NCBI RefSeq assembly: GCF_019455385.1
Contig: NZ_JACOFR010000021.1
Location: 62,001 to 126,000 of the forward strand
From: Bradyrhizobium sp. BR 10289
Lineage (GTDB): Bacteria; Pseudomonadota; Alphaproteobacteria; Rhizobiales; Xanthobacteraceae
Reading direction: 5' to 3'
Length of the DNA stretch: 64,000 nt
Notes under the pieces: generated by a model
Seen by the model: the letters and a program-made list of their open reading frames with translations, nothing else
The model's database searches: none
What the model was told of the DNA's origin: nothing
Position numbers and translations under genes: made by a program
Shown here: positions 24,727 through 33,916 of the stretch, piece after piece
How positions within the stretch are numbered: position 1 is the first letter of the stretch
How the letters are laid out: the number at the start of each line of letters is the position of its first letter

Positions 24727-25419
24727 ATGCTGATCCTTGCCATCGATACTGCGCTCGACGCGTGCGCGGCCGCCGTTCTGGACACCGAGTCCGGTGAGCT
24801 CCTTGCGCAGGAATCGCAGCTGATGAAGCGCGGTCACGCCGAGGCGTTGATGCCGATGATTGCGCGCGTGATGCAATCGGCGAATCTCGCCTTCACTTCG
24901 CTCGACCGCATCGCCGTCACCGCCGGACCCGGCAGCTTTACCGGCCTGCGGGTCGGCATTTCCGCCGCGCGCGGCCTTGCGCTCGCGGCGAAACGGCCGG
25001 CCGTCGGCGTGACGACACTGTCGGCCTATGCCGCGACCATCGTCGGCCAAAGCGGCACGGCGCCGGTGATCTCCGCGATCGACGCGCGGCACGATCACGT
25101 CTATTTCCAGATCGTCGCGGGTGACGGCAGCCAGTTGGTGCGGCCAGGCGTCGCCTCCATCGACGACGCCATCGCGGCCTCGCAATTCGGCGCGCCGCAT
25201 CTGGTCGGCAATGCTGCAAACATCCTCGCCGGTCGCTGGCCGAAGGATGGGCCGCAGCCTGTGACGGTCGACGCGCCGCCCGCGCCCGACATCAGCTGGG
25301 TCGCATGGCTTGGTGCCGCGGCCAATCCCGAGACGAATCCGGCGCGGCCGTTCTATCTGAAGGCGCCCGACGCCAAGCCGGCGGCGCTGCCGCCGCTCGC
25401 ACAAGCCGCAAGCTCATGA
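24727..25419 (+). CDS. tsaB: tRNA N6-adenosine threonylcarbamoyltransferase partner TsaB
   Basis: The 230-residue protein has the TsaB ASKHA-fold start MLILAIDTALDACAAAVLD and the AGPGSFTGLRVGISAARGL signature near residue 65. With TsaD and TsaE it makes the t6A modification at position 37 of ANN-reading tRNAs. Its stop overlaps the start of rimI (ATGA), a very common pairing. It is cytoplasmic and essential in many bacteria. Confidence 0.93.
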   Translation: MLILAIDTALDACAAAVLDTESGELLAQESQLMKRGHAEALMPMIARVMQSANLAFTSLDRIAVTAGPGSFTGLRVGISAARGLALAAKRPAVGVTTLSAYAATIVGQSGTAPVISAIDARHDHVYFQIVAGDGSQLVRPGVASIDDAIAASQFGAPHLVGNAANILAGRWPKDGPQPVTVDAPPAPDISWVAWLGAAANPETNPARPFYLKAPDAKPAALPPLAQAASS

Positions 25420-25901
25420 TGCGATGGCTTTCGGAATGGTGGCGCGGCGGCACAGCCGCCGTCGAGCCCGCCTCCGCGCGCGACGCCGCGCGGCTCGCAC
25501 AGCTCCACGGTGCCTCCTTCGCGCATGGCTGGGGCGAAGGCGAATTCGAGAGCATGATCAGCGAACCCAACACGCTGGTGCAGCGGCTGCGGCTTGGCCG
25601 CAAGACGATCGGCTTTGCGGTGTCGCGGATCGGCGCGGACGAGGCGGAGATTCTCTCGATCGCGGTCGACCGGGCCCAGCGCGGCCACGGCCTGTCCCGC
25701 ACGCTGCTGATGACCCATCTCGGTCATCTCGCGGGGCGCGGCGTACGCACGATATTTCTCGAAGTCGAGGAGAATAACCAGCCGGCGCGGCGCCTCTACG
25801 ACAGGGCCGGATTCATGGTGGTCGGACGCCGCGAACGCTACTATAAGCAGCCCAACGGGGAACAGTTGAACGCCCTTCTGATGCGACGTGACTTGTCGTA
25901 A
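25416..25901 (+). CDS. rimI: Ribosomal protein S18-alanine N-acetyltransferase
   Basis: The 161-residue GNAT protein has the acetyl-CoA loop AVDRAQRGHGLSRTLLMTHL and the C-terminal NQPARRLYDRAGFMVVGRRE typical of RimI. It acetylates the N-terminus of ribosomal protein S18, by family. The start at 25416 overlaps the tsaB stop; an extension upstream to 25305 would overlap tsaB by over 100 bp. It is the second gene of tsaB-rimI-fur. Confidence 0.9.
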   Translation: MMRWLSEWWRGGTAAVEPASARDAARLAQLHGASFAHGWGEGEFESMISEPNTLVQRLRLGRKTIGFAVSRIGADEAEILSIAVDRAQRGHGLSRTLLMTHLGHLAGRGVRTIFLEVEENNQPARRLYDRAGFMVVGRRERYYKQPNGEQLNALLMRRDLS

Positions 25902-25939
25902 TATTGATGGCAGAAAGCGCCCCGTCAGGCAGACAACAC

Positions 25940-26395
25940 ATGACTGGACTTAAAGCTTCCGCCGCATCCAAGGCCTCGGGTATCGAGGCGCGCTGTGCCG
26001 CCACCGGCATGCGCATGACCGAACAGCGCCGCGTCATCGCGCGCGTGCTGGCGGAGGCTGTCGATCATCCCGATGTCGAGGAATTGTACCGGCGCTGCGT
26101 CGCCGTCGACGACAAGATCTCGATCTCGACCGTGTATCGCACCGTCAAGCTGTTCGAGGATGCCGGCATCATCGAGCGCCATGATTTCCGCGAGGGCCGC
26201 GCGCGCTACGAGACGATGCGCGACAGCCATCACGACCACCTCATCAATCTGCGCGACGGCAAGGTGATCGAGTTCACCTCCGAGGAGATCGAGAAGCTCC
26301 AGGCGGAGATCGCCCGCAAGCTCGGCTACAAGCTGGTCGATCACCGGCTCGAGCTCTACTGCGTTCCGCTCGACGACGACAAGCCGACGAATTGA
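25940..26395 (+). CDS. fur: Fur/Mur family metal-responsive repressor
   Basis: The 151-residue protein has the Fur winged helix (MRMTEQRRVIARVLAEAVDH, ISISTVYRTVKLFEDAGIIE) and the metal-site motif RDSHHDHLINL. In rhizobia this orthologue often answers to manganese and is then called Mur; in B. japonicum Fur was reported to act on the irr promoter under manganese. There is no Cys pair for a structural zinc, as in Mur. The ATG at 25940 is preferred; one at 25907 lacks a clear ribosome-binding site. It follows rimI by 38 bp. Confidence 0.9.
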   Translation: MTGLKASAASKASGIEARCAATGMRMTEQRRVIARVLAEAVDHPDVEELYRRCVAVDDKISISTVYRTVKLFEDAGIIERHDFREGRARYETMRDSHHDHLINLRDGKVIEFTSEEIEKLQAEIARKLGYKLVDHRLELYCVPLDDDKPTN

Positions 26396-26422
26396 TGAAG
26401 GGATCTTTCGGCGAGTTCTCTT

Positions 26423-26569
26423 CACCTCTCCCCGTCGGGGAGAGGTCGATTTGCGCCTGGCGCTGCGAAGCATCGTCCAGTGCAAATCGGGTGAGGGGAC
26501 TCAGGTCCCACGAGAAAGCTGATCCCCTCACCCGGCGCTTCGCGCCGACCTCTCCCTCCGGGAGAGGTG
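26423..26569. repeat. Palindromic intergenic repeat, family A, copy 2
   Basis: It has the same element order as the copy at 15369-15491: CACCTCTCCCC arms, GATTTGCG...GCAAATCGGG, CCCCTCACCCGGCGC-TTC-GCGCC and a closing CCTCTCCCTCCGGGAGAGG. The last arm runs into a possible GTG start (26567) of the HAD hydrolase and supplies GGGAGAG as a possible ribosome-binding site. Confidence 0.88.
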
Positions 26570-26593
26570 ACACCGTCCGCGACGCGAGCTGAA

Positions 26594-27274
26594 GTGCCCC
26601 TCGATCTCATCATCTTCGATTGCGACGGTGTGCTCGTGGACAGCGAGGTGATCTCCTGTCAGGCACACGCGAATGCGCTGACGCGCCACGGCTATCCAAT
26701 CACTGCGGCGCAAGTGTCCGCGCGCTTCCTCGGCCGTGCGACAAAACAGGCCAATCTCGAGATCGAGGCCGAACTCGGCCGCAAGCTGCCCGAGGCCTAT
26801 CACGGCGATCTCCAGGACGAGCTGTTTCGCGCCTTCGAATCCGACCTCGAGGCGATCCGCGGCATCCACGACGTGCTCGATGTGGTGACGCAGGCGGTCT
26901 GCGTCGCCTCCAGCGGTTCGCATCAACGCATGCAGGTCAGCCTCGGGAGCACCGGTCTCCACGAGCGCTTCGCGCCGCACATCTTCTCGTCCTCGCAGGT
27001 GAGGAACGGCAAGCCGGCGCCGGACCTGTTTTTGTTCGCAGCCAGGGAAATGGGCGTGCCGCCCGAGCGCTGCGTCGTGATCGAGGACAGCCTGGCCGGC
27101 ATTGCCGGAGCGCGGGCAGCGGGCATGAAGGTGTTCGGCTTTTACGGGGGCAGCCATTGCGGGGCCGGCCATGCAGAGACCCTGCGTCAGGCCGGCGCCG
27201 ACCTGACCTTCTCGGACATGCATCAGCTGCCGGAGCTGGTTAGGCGGGTCGCAGCGGACGCCCTGACGGGCTGA
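26594..27274 (+). CDS. HAD-superfamily phosphatase/phosphomutase-like hydrolase
   Basis: The 226-residue HAD subfamily-I protein has the nucleophile motif IIFDCDGVLVDSE at the start, CVASSGSHQRMQ as motif II, NGKPAPDLFLFAA as motif III and CVVIEDSLAGIAGARAAGM as motif IV. It resembles YieH/beta-phosphoglucomutase-type enzymes acting on small phosphates; the substrate is unknown. The start is uncertain: GTG at 26594 is next to the conserved domain, while GTG at 26567 has a better ribosome-binding site provided by the repeat. Confidence 0.85.
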   Translation: MPLDLIIFDCDGVLVDSEVISCQAHANALTRHGYPITAAQVSARFLGRATKQANLEIEAELGRKLPEAYHGDLQDELFRAFESDLEAIRGIHDVLDVVTQAVCVASSGSHQRMQVSLGSTGLHERFAPHIFSSSQVRNGKPAPDLFLFAAREMGVPPERCVVIEDSLAGIAGARAAGMKVFGFYGGSHCGAGHAETLRQAGADLTFSDMHQLPELVRRVAADALTG

Positions 27275-27399
27275 ATCCGGCGCCAAACCGCGCGATTCCG
27301 GCAGTCGCCGCCCGGAACGCGCCTTTTGACCCCCATTCGCTGGATTTTCGGCTCTCCAGCCTATATCTGAGGGCCGTCCTCCACCTCAATTCGGGTTCC

Positions 27400-28794
27400 A
27401 TGACGCCGCCGCGCAAGCTGCACATCAAATCATATGGCTGCCAGATGAACGTCTACGATGCCCAGCGCATGGTGGACACACTGGCCCCGGAAGGATTCGT
27501 GGAGACGGCGAGCCCTGATGACGCCGACCTCGTCATCCTCAACACCTGCCACATCCGCGAGAAGGCTTCCGAGAAGGTCTATTCCGAGCTTGGCCGCCTG
27601 CGCGTCGCCAAGGACGAAGCGGCGCGCAGCGGCCGGACCATGCAGATCGCGGTCGCCGGCTGCGTGGCGCAGGCCGAAGGCGGCGAGATCACGCGCCGCG
27701 CGCCTGTCGTCGACGTGGTGGTCGGCCCGCAGAGCTATCATCATCTTCCCGAGCTCTTGAGGCGCGCGCGCAACGAAGGCCGCGCGATCGAGACCGAATT
27801 TCCCGCCGCCGACAAGTTCGGCTTCCTCGCCCAGCCGAAGCCCGACGCGATCCGCGCGCGCGGCATTTCCGCGTTCGTCACGGTGCAGGAAGGCTGCGAC
27901 AAGTTCTGTACGTTCTGCGTCGTGCCCTATACGCGCGGCGCCGAAGTCTCGCGTCCCGTCACAAAAATCGTCGACGACGTGAAGCGGCTTGCCGACAACG
28001 GCGTGCGCGAGCTCACGCTGATCGGGCAGAACGTCAACGCCTATCATGGCGAGGGGCCGGACGGAAAAACCTGGACTCTCGGCCGGCTGCTCGAGCATCT
28101 GGCGAAAATTCCCGGCATCGTCCGGCTGCGCTATTCGACCAGCCATCCCCGCGACGTCGATGACAGTCTGATTGCGGCCCATCGCGATCTCGACGCGTTG
28201 ATGCCGTTCGTGCACCTGCCGGTGCAGTCGGGCTCGGACCGGATTCTGGCCGCCATGAACCGCAAACATACCGCCGATGATTACCGCAAAGTCATCGATC
28301 GTTTCCGGTCAGCGCGCCAAGACATTGCTTTTTCATCAGATTTTATCGTCGGCTTCCCCGGCGAAAGCGAGCAGGATTTTCTCGCCACTCTCGCGCTTGT
28401 CACGCAAATCGGCTACGCTGCGGCGTATTCGTTCAAATACTCCGCCCGGCCGGGAACGCCGGCCGCGGATATGCAGGAGACGGTGTCCCCCGCCGAGATG
28501 GACCAGCGATTGGAGCGGCTCCAGGAACTGATCGACAGCCAGCAATCGGCCTTCAACAAGGCTGCGATTGGCTCAACGGTCGACGTACTGTTCGAACGTC
28601 CGGCGCGCAAGGACGGCCAGATCGTCGGCCGCACCGCCTTCCTCCAGCCTGCCCATGTAATGGCTTCGCCCGACATCATCGGACAGATCCTGCCGGTCAG
28701 GATCGACATTCTCGAACGCTACAGCTTCCTCGGCGAGCTCGTGACGCCGCGCAATGCGCGCGAGCCCGCTTTATCGCAATCCATCGGAGCCTGA
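27400..28794 (+). CDS. miaB: tRNA-2-methylthio-N6-dimethylallyladenosine synthase
   Basis: The 464-residue radical-SAM methylthiotransferase has three parts: the N-terminal UPF0004 domain with cluster Cys in SYGCQMN and NTCHIREKASEK; the radical-SAM motif CDKFCTFCVVPYTRG near residue 166; and a C-terminal TRAM domain. It adds the ms2 group to i6A37 of tRNAs. It is followed 4 bp later by phoH and forms a conserved run with phoH-ybeY-corC-lnt. Confidence 0.95.
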   Translation: MTPPRKLHIKSYGCQMNVYDAQRMVDTLAPEGFVETASPDDADLVILNTCHIREKASEKVYSELGRLRVAKDEAARSGRTMQIAVAGCVAQAEGGEITRRAPVVDVVVGPQSYHHLPELLRRARNEGRAIETEFPAADKFGFLAQPKPDAIRARGISAFVTVQEGCDKFCTFCVVPYTRGAEVSRPVTKIVDDVKRLADNGVRELTLIGQNVNAYHGEGPDGKTWTLGRLLEHLAKIPGIVRLRYSTSHPRDVDDSLIAAHRDLDALMPFVHLPVQSGSDRILAAMNRKHTADDYRKVIDRFRSARQDIAFSSDFIVGFPGESEQDFLATLALVTQIGYAAAYSFKYSARPGTPAADMQETVSPAEMDQRLERLQELIDSQQSAFNKAAIGSTVDVLFERPARKDGQIVGRTAFLQPAHVMASPDIIGQILPVRIDILERYSFLGELVTPRNAREPALSQSIGA

Positions 28795-28798
28795 ACCC

Positions 28799-29854
28799 TT
28801 GCCCAAAAGCGCATCGGATTCGTCTTCTATCGCTCCCAGCCGCAAATTTGACCGCGACATGCAAGTTCCGCCCGAGACCCAGGTCGTCATCGACTTCGAC
28901 GACAACCGCGCCGCATCCGCGCTGGTCGGCCCCTATGGCCAGCACCTCGCTCAGATCGAGCGGCGGCTCGGCGTCGTCGTCGATTCCAAGGGCAACCACA
29001 TCACGATCGGCGGCACGCGCGACGGTTGCGATGCCGCGCGCCGCGTGCTTGAGATGCTCTATGCGCAAGCCGTGAAGGGTCACGATCTCGACCAGGGCGA
29101 GGTCGAGGGCGCGATTCGCGCCGTGATCGCGCAGGGCTCGCTGTTCGAGTTCGACGCCAAATCGGCCAAGTCCACCTTCGACAGCATCAATTTGCGCAAG
29201 CGCCCGGTGCGTGCGCGCACGGCGGCGCAGGATTCCTACATTCGCGCGCTGAAGCGTCACGAGCTGGTGTTCGGCATCGGCCCCGCCGGCACCGGCAAGA
29301 CCTGGCTCGCGGTTGCGCATGCCGCGCAATTGTTCGAGCGCAAGGAGGTCGACAAGATCATCCTGTCGCGCCCGGCGGTGGAAGCCGGCGAGCGGCTGGG
29401 CTTCCTGCCCGGCGATCTCCGTGAGAAGGTCGATCCGTATCTGCGCCCGATCTATGATGCGCTCTACGACCTCATGGATGCACGCATCGTCGAGCGCGCG
29501 CTGCAGACCGGCGAGATCGAAATCGCGCCGCTCGCCTTCATGCGCGGCCGCACGCTGACCAACGCCGCCATCATCCTGGATGAGGCGCAGAACACCACGT
29601 CGATGCAGATGAAGATGTTTTTGACGCGTCTCGGCGAGAACAGCCGCATGATCGTGACCGGCGATCCCTCGCAGATCGACCTGCCGAACGGCCAGACCTC
29701 GGGACTTGCCGAAGCGACCAAATTGCTTGATGGCGTCGAAGGCATTGCGCAAGTTCATTTCAAAGCCGAGGACGTGATCCGCCACGAGCTCGTGGCGCGG
29801 ATCGTCGCCGCCTATGAAGGGTCGCCGCAGCGGCCGGCGACCGGAAAATCCTGA
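28799..29854 (+). CDS. phoH: PhoH-like ATPase
   Basis: The 351-residue protein has an N-terminal KH-like region (about 30-110) and a PhoH P-loop ATPase domain with Walker A IGPAGTGKTWLA near residue 165 and Walker B AAIILDEAQNTT near 260. PhoH acts with YbeY in rRNA/RNA metabolism by genetic context. I chose TTG at 28799: GGAG at 28786-28789 sits at the right distance and it leaves 4 bp after miaB, whereas ATG at 28754 overlaps miaB. Confidence 0.9.
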   Translation: MPKSASDSSSIAPSRKFDRDMQVPPETQVVIDFDDNRAASALVGPYGQHLAQIERRLGVVVDSKGNHITIGGTRDGCDAARRVLEMLYAQAVKGHDLDQGEVEGAIRAVIAQGSLFEFDAKSAKSTFDSINLRKRPVRARTAAQDSYIRALKRHELVFGIGPAGTGKTWLAVAHAAQLFERKEVDKIILSRPAVEAGERLGFLPGDLREKVDPYLRPIYDALYDLMDARIVERALQTGEIEIAPLAFMRGRTLTNAAIILDEAQNTTSMQMKMFLTRLGENSRMIVTGDPSQIDLPNGQTSGLAEATKLLDGVEGIAQVHFKAEDVIRHELVARIVAAYEGSPQRPATGKS

Positions 29855-29916
29855 CGGGACAACAGCCGGATCCAGCGGGCGCGGACCGAGACGCCCTTTC
29901 GTTCCGAACAAAGACA

Positions 29917-30426
29917 ATGTCACATCCGAACCTTCCCATCACCGAGGTCCTCGTCGTTGCCGATTGCTGGCAGCGCGAACCCGATTCCGAAGCCGTGATC
30001 CAGCGTGCGGTTGCCGCCGCCGCCGAAAGCGTCGACGAGGATGTCGCCGAAGCCGAAGTGGCCGTGATGCTGACCGACGATGCCGGCATCCGCACGCTGA
30101 ACAGCAACTGGCGCGGCATGGACAAGCCGACCAACGTGCTGTCGTTTCCTGCGCTTCAGCCGGAGGGCGAATGGAAGGAAGGCGATGCACCGCGCATGCT
30201 CGGCGACATCGCGATCGCCTACGAGACCATGCGGCGCGAGGCGGACGAGGAGCACAAGCCGTTCGACCATCATCTCAGCCATCTCGCCGTGCACGGCTTC
30301 CTGCATCTGATCGGCTACGACCACGAGAACGACGACGACGCCGAGGAGATGGAAGCGCTGGAGACCGAGATCCTGGCGCATCTCGGCATCCCCGACCCCT
30401 ATGCCGATCGCGCGGGGGCGCACTGA
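29917..30426 (+). CDS. ybeY: Endoribonuclease YbeY
   Basis: A 169-residue UPF0054 protein with the zinc motif HGFLHLIGYDH near residues 128-138 (H-x3-H-x5-H) and the GDIAIAYETMRREA strand. It takes part in 16S rRNA 3' end maturation and ribosome quality control. It sits between phoH and the CorC-like gene with very short spacing, the classic phoH-ybeY-corC-lnt order. Confidence 0.95.
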   Translation: MSHPNLPITEVLVVADCWQREPDSEAVIQRAVAAAAESVDEDVAEAEVAVMLTDDAGIRTLNSNWRGMDKPTNVLSFPALQPEGEWKEGDAPRMLGDIAIAYETMRREADEEHKPFDHHLSHLAVHGFLHLIGYDHENDDDAEEMEALETEILAHLGIPDPYADRAGAH

Positions 30427-30427
30427 G

Positions 30428-31546
30428 ATGCCGGATTCCGAACCGATCCACGACAATCCGCGCAACACGCCGAACCTGCCGGCGGTGGTGACGCCTGGCG
30501 AAGTCATACGCCCGACTGCGGACGGCTGGCTGCTGCGCGCGATCCGCACGCTGTTCGGCTGGAAGGCGGGCTCGGTGCGCGACGACCTTCAGGTCGTGCT
30601 CGATGCGACGACGCCGGACGACACCGGCTTCTCCGCGGTCGAGCGCACCATGCTGCGCAACATTCTCGGCCTGCACGAGCGCCGCATCGCCGACGTCATG
30701 GTGCATCGCGCCGACATCGTCGCGGTGAAGCGCGACATCCCGCTCGGCGAGTTGATGGACCGTTTCGAGAGCGCCGGCCATTCGCGCCTCGTGGTCTACA
30801 ACGAGACGCTCGACGACCCCGTCGGCATCGTCCACATCCGCGATTTGCTCGCCTTCATGACCGCGCGCGCGCGTGTATCCGAGGCCACCAAGACCAAGCG
30901 CAAGAAACCGCCGCCGGCCGGGCTCGATCTGAAGGCCGTCGATCTCGCGCTGCCGCTCGAGGACGCGCGGATCATCCGCAAGTTGCTCTACGTGCCGCCG
31001 TCGATGCGAGCGATCGATCTGCTCGCGCAGATGCAGGCGACGCGCATTCACCTCGCGCTGGTCGTCGACGAATATGGCGGCAGCGACGGGCTGGTCTCGC
31101 TCGAGGACATCGTCGAGCAGATCGTCGGCGAGATCGACGACGAGCACGACAGCGACGAGCCGCCCTCGATTGTGCGGCTGCCCGACAACGCCTTCATCGC
31201 CGATGCTCGCGCCAGCCTCGATGATGTCCGCACCGTGATCGGCGAGGATTTCGTCACCGGAGAGGCCGGCGAGGAGGTCGAGACGCTCGGCGGCTATCTC
31301 GTCAGCTTCGTCGGACGCCTGCCGGTGCGCGGCGAGGTGATCTCGGGCCCCGGCAATTACGAAGTCGAGGTGCTCGACGCCGATCCGCGCCGCGTCAAGC
31401 GATTGCGGATTTCGACGCGCAAGGAACGGCCTGCACCGCGCAGCCAGCGCGAGCGAAGCCGCCGCGAGGCCACGCCGGACAGCGGTCAGCCGTCCGCCGG
31501 CGACACGCCCAGCCCGCCGCCGAGCGACGGGACCGGTCCGCAGTGA
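30428..31546 (+). CDS. CBS-pair hemolysin/CorC-like protein
   Basis: The 372-residue soluble protein has two CBS domains (about 80-225; RRIADVMVHRADIVAVKRDI and IHLALVVDEYGGSDGLVSLE) and a CorC_HlyC domain (about 245-325). A Pro/Arg-rich tail follows (about 330-372). CorC was linked to magnesium/cobalt efflux and the domain binds adenine nucleotides. The start at 30428 directly follows the ybeY stop; its own stop overlaps the lnt start (GTGA). The extended tail is an oddity of this orthologue group. Confidence 0.87.
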   Translation: MPDSEPIHDNPRNTPNLPAVVTPGEVIRPTADGWLLRAIRTLFGWKAGSVRDDLQVVLDATTPDDTGFSAVERTMLRNILGLHERRIADVMVHRADIVAVKRDIPLGELMDRFESAGHSRLVVYNETLDDPVGIVHIRDLLAFMTARARVSEATKTKRKKPPPAGLDLKAVDLALPLEDARIIRKLLYVPPSMRAIDLLAQMQATRIHLALVVDEYGGSDGLVSLEDIVEQIVGEIDDEHDSDEPPSIVRLPDNAFIADARASLDDVRTVIGEDFVTGEAGEEVETLGGYLVSFVGRLPVRGEVISGPGNYEVEVLDADPRRVKRLRISTRKERPAPRSQRERSRREATPDSGQPSAGDTPSPPPSDGTGPQ

Positions 31547-33156
31547 GCGCCTTCCAGCGATTTAAGCAGATTGCGCTCGCCATCATCCTGACCTGGGGAT
31601 GGAAGCGCGCGCTGCTCGCGATGGGGTGCGGCGCATTGTCGGTGCTGGCGCTGGCGCCGTTCAACATCTTTCCGGTGCTGTTCATCACGCTGCCCGTGAT
31701 GGTCTGGCTGATCGACGGGGCCGGCGCCGGACGCTACGGCGGAGTCCCCGCCGCGGCGCTGACCGGCTACTGGTTCGGGCTCGGCTATTTCGTTCCCGGC
31801 CTCTACTGGATCGGCAAGGCCTTCTTCGTCGATGCCGACATCTTCGCCTGGCTGACGCCGTTCGCCGTGCTGGGCCTGCCCGCCTATCTCTCGATCTTCA
31901 CGGCGATGGGCTTTGCGCTGGCCCGCCTGCTCTGGACCAAGGATGCCACGCGCATCCTTGCGCTCGCCGCGAGCCTCACCGTCGCCGAATGGCTGCGCGG
32001 TCACGTGCTCACCGGCTTTCCGTGGAACGCGTTCGGCTATGCACTGTCCGAGCCGCTGCCGCTGGCGCAGACGGCGTCGCTGCTCGGCCTCTGGGGAATG
32101 ACGTTCCTGGCCATCGCGATCTTCGCCAGCCCCGCGGCACTGATCGACCGCACGCCGGACCGCCGCCCGGCCTGGCGCGCTCCGGCGGCTGCGATTGCAC
32201 TTCTGATTGTCATGAGCATCTTCGGCGCGATCCGGCTGTCGCTCAATCCAACCACGATGGTCGCGGGCACCAAGCTGCGCCTGATGCAGCCGGATCTCCA
32301 GCAGGACGCCAAATTCAACTACGCCGCCAAGGCGGAGGTGATGAAGAAATACCTCGCGCTGTCGGACCGCGCCTCGGGGCCGCAATCGACTGGCGTGCGC
32401 GATGCCACCATCCTGATCTGGCCGGAATCCGCTTTTCCGTTCTTCCTGACCCGCGAAGCCGACGCGATGGCTGAGATCGCCGATCTGCTGCCGAAGGGTA
32501 CGGTGCTGATCACGGGCTCGGTCCGCGCACCGGATCTGCCGCGCGGCACGCCGGTCACGCGCGCCTATAATTCGATCTATGTGATCGATCACGACGGCAG
32601 CGTGCTCTCGGTCTACGACAAGCTGCACCTCGTGCCGTTCGGCGAATTCCTGCCCTATCAGGAGCTGATGGAGAAGCTCGGCTTCGAGCAACTCACGCGC
32701 ATGCGCGGCGGCTTCATCCCGGGCACGGTGCGTCATGCACTGCCTGTGCCGGGCGCACCAAGCGCACTGCCACTGATCTGCTATGAAGCGATCTTTCCCG
32801 GTGAGGTTGCCGGGCGCAACGAGCGTCCGGGCTGGATCGTGAACCTTACCAATGACGGCTGGTTCGGCATCTCGACCGGACCGTATCAGCATCTCGAGCA
32901 GTCGCGGATGCGTGCGATCGAGCTAGGATTGCCGCTGGTCCGTTCGGCCAATACCGGCGTTTCCGCTGTGGTCGATCCGATGGGGCGCACCATCGCCAGC
33001 CTCGGTCTCGGGACTGAGGGCATTTTGGATGCAAACCTGCCCGCAGCGATCCCGCCGACCATCTATGCGCGCGTCGGCGACGTGCCTGCAGCCATACTGA
33101 TCGCGCTGGCCGTGCTTCTCGCGGTCCGCCGACGTGTTGCCAAACGGCATCCGTGA
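31543..33156 (+). CDS. lnt: Apolipoprotein N-acyltransferase
   Basis: The 537-residue inner-membrane enzyme has about six to eight N-terminal spans and a periplasmic nitrilase-like domain. Its catalytic triad is visible as Glu in LIWPESAFPFF, Lys in YDKLHLVPFGEFLP and Cys in PLICYEAIFP. A C-terminal span follows. It adds the third acyl chain to lipoproteins. The GTG start overlaps the previous stop. It closes the miaB-phoH-ybeY-corC-lnt run. Confidence 0.95.
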   Translation: MSAFQRFKQIALAIILTWGWKRALLAMGCGALSVLALAPFNIFPVLFITLPVMVWLIDGAGAGRYGGVPAAALTGYWFGLGYFVPGLYWIGKAFFVDADIFAWLTPFAVLGLPAYLSIFTAMGFALARLLWTKDATRILALAASLTVAEWLRGHVLTGFPWNAFGYALSEPLPLAQTASLLGLWGMTFLAIAIFASPAALIDRTPDRRPAWRAPAAAIALLIVMSIFGAIRLSLNPTTMVAGTKLRLMQPDLQQDAKFNYAAKAEVMKKYLALSDRASGPQSTGVRDATILIWPESAFPFFLTREADAMAEIADLLPKGTVLITGSVRAPDLPRGTPVTRAYNSIYVIDHDGSVLSVYDKLHLVPFGEFLPYQELMEKLGFEQLTRMRGGFIPGTVRHALPVPGAPSALPLICYEAIFPGEVAGRNERPGWIVNLTNDGWFGISTGPYQHLEQSRMRAIELGLPLVRSANTGVSAVVDPMGRTIASLGLGTEGILDANLPAAIPPTIYARVGDVPAAILIALAVLLAVRRRVAKRHP

Positions 33157-33387
33157 TTACACGGTCGCTGGCAGTTTTCGGTCGATCCGCCGGAATCCTT
33201 TGACAACCGTAGTCCCACGGTTGACAGACTGCACGCGGGTTCCTCATTCTGCACCCGCTGCGAAAGACAGTGGGCATTGCTAAATTTCTCCGCAATGTTT
33301 CCCAATAACAGGGTTTGATTTTTATGTTGCTGGCACCTGAGGCATTCCGGTCGATTGCGCTGAAGGTGGTGTTTGGAGGCTGAGGAA

Positions 33388-33801
33388 ATGTCGAAAGCGC
33401 CCAACCCTGTTGACAAATATGTCGGCAGCCGCGTGCGCATGCGCCGCATCATGTTGGGCATGAGTCAGGAGAAGCTCGGTGAAGCTTTGGGCCTGACTTT
33501 CCAGCAGATTCAGAAGTACGAGAAGGGCACGAATCGCGTCGGTGCGAGCCGAATCCAGCAGATTGCCGAGATTCTCCAGGTGCCGGTGTCGTTCCTGTTC
33601 GAGGGCGGCCCGAGCGGCGTGGCTGGTCCCGACGGCTTCGCCGAAGGCGCTTCACCCTCCTACGTCTCGGACTTCCTCGCGACCTCCGAAGGTCTCGCTT
33701 TGACCAAGGCGTTCACCCGAATCACCGATTCGAAGATGCGCCGCTCCATCGTCGATCTCGTCGAGCAGATCGCGGCCCGCGAAGGCCCCGACAAGCGCTG
33801 A
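33388..33801 (+). CDS. XRE-family regulator, PraR/PhrR type
   Basis: A 137-residue protein with a helix-turn-helix at about residues 16-72 (VRMRRIMLGMSQEKLGEALG then LTFQQIQKYEKGTNRVGASR). This is the alphaproteobacterial PhrR/PraR group, known in Rhizobium and Azorhizobium as a regulator of attachment, biofilm and R-body genes. GAGGAA 5 bases before the ATG at 33388 fixes the start. The 231-bp upstream gap is AT-rich around 33270-33340 and probably holds its promoter. Confidence 0.87.
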   Translation: MSKAPNPVDKYVGSRVRMRRIMLGMSQEKLGEALGLTFQQIQKYEKGTNRVGASRIQQIAEILQVPVSFLFEGGPSGVAGPDGFAEGASPSYVSDFLATSEGLALTKAFTRITDSKMRRSIVDLVEQIAAREGPDKR

Positions 33802-33916
33802 GGCGCCTGCTCGATCTGATTTGAGGCTTCGCCAAATCTGGCCTATGTCGTCACTTGCGGCCGCGTCTCGATGCGCGCCCTTTCAGATGATGCGACTTGA
33901 AGGCATAGATGCGCCC

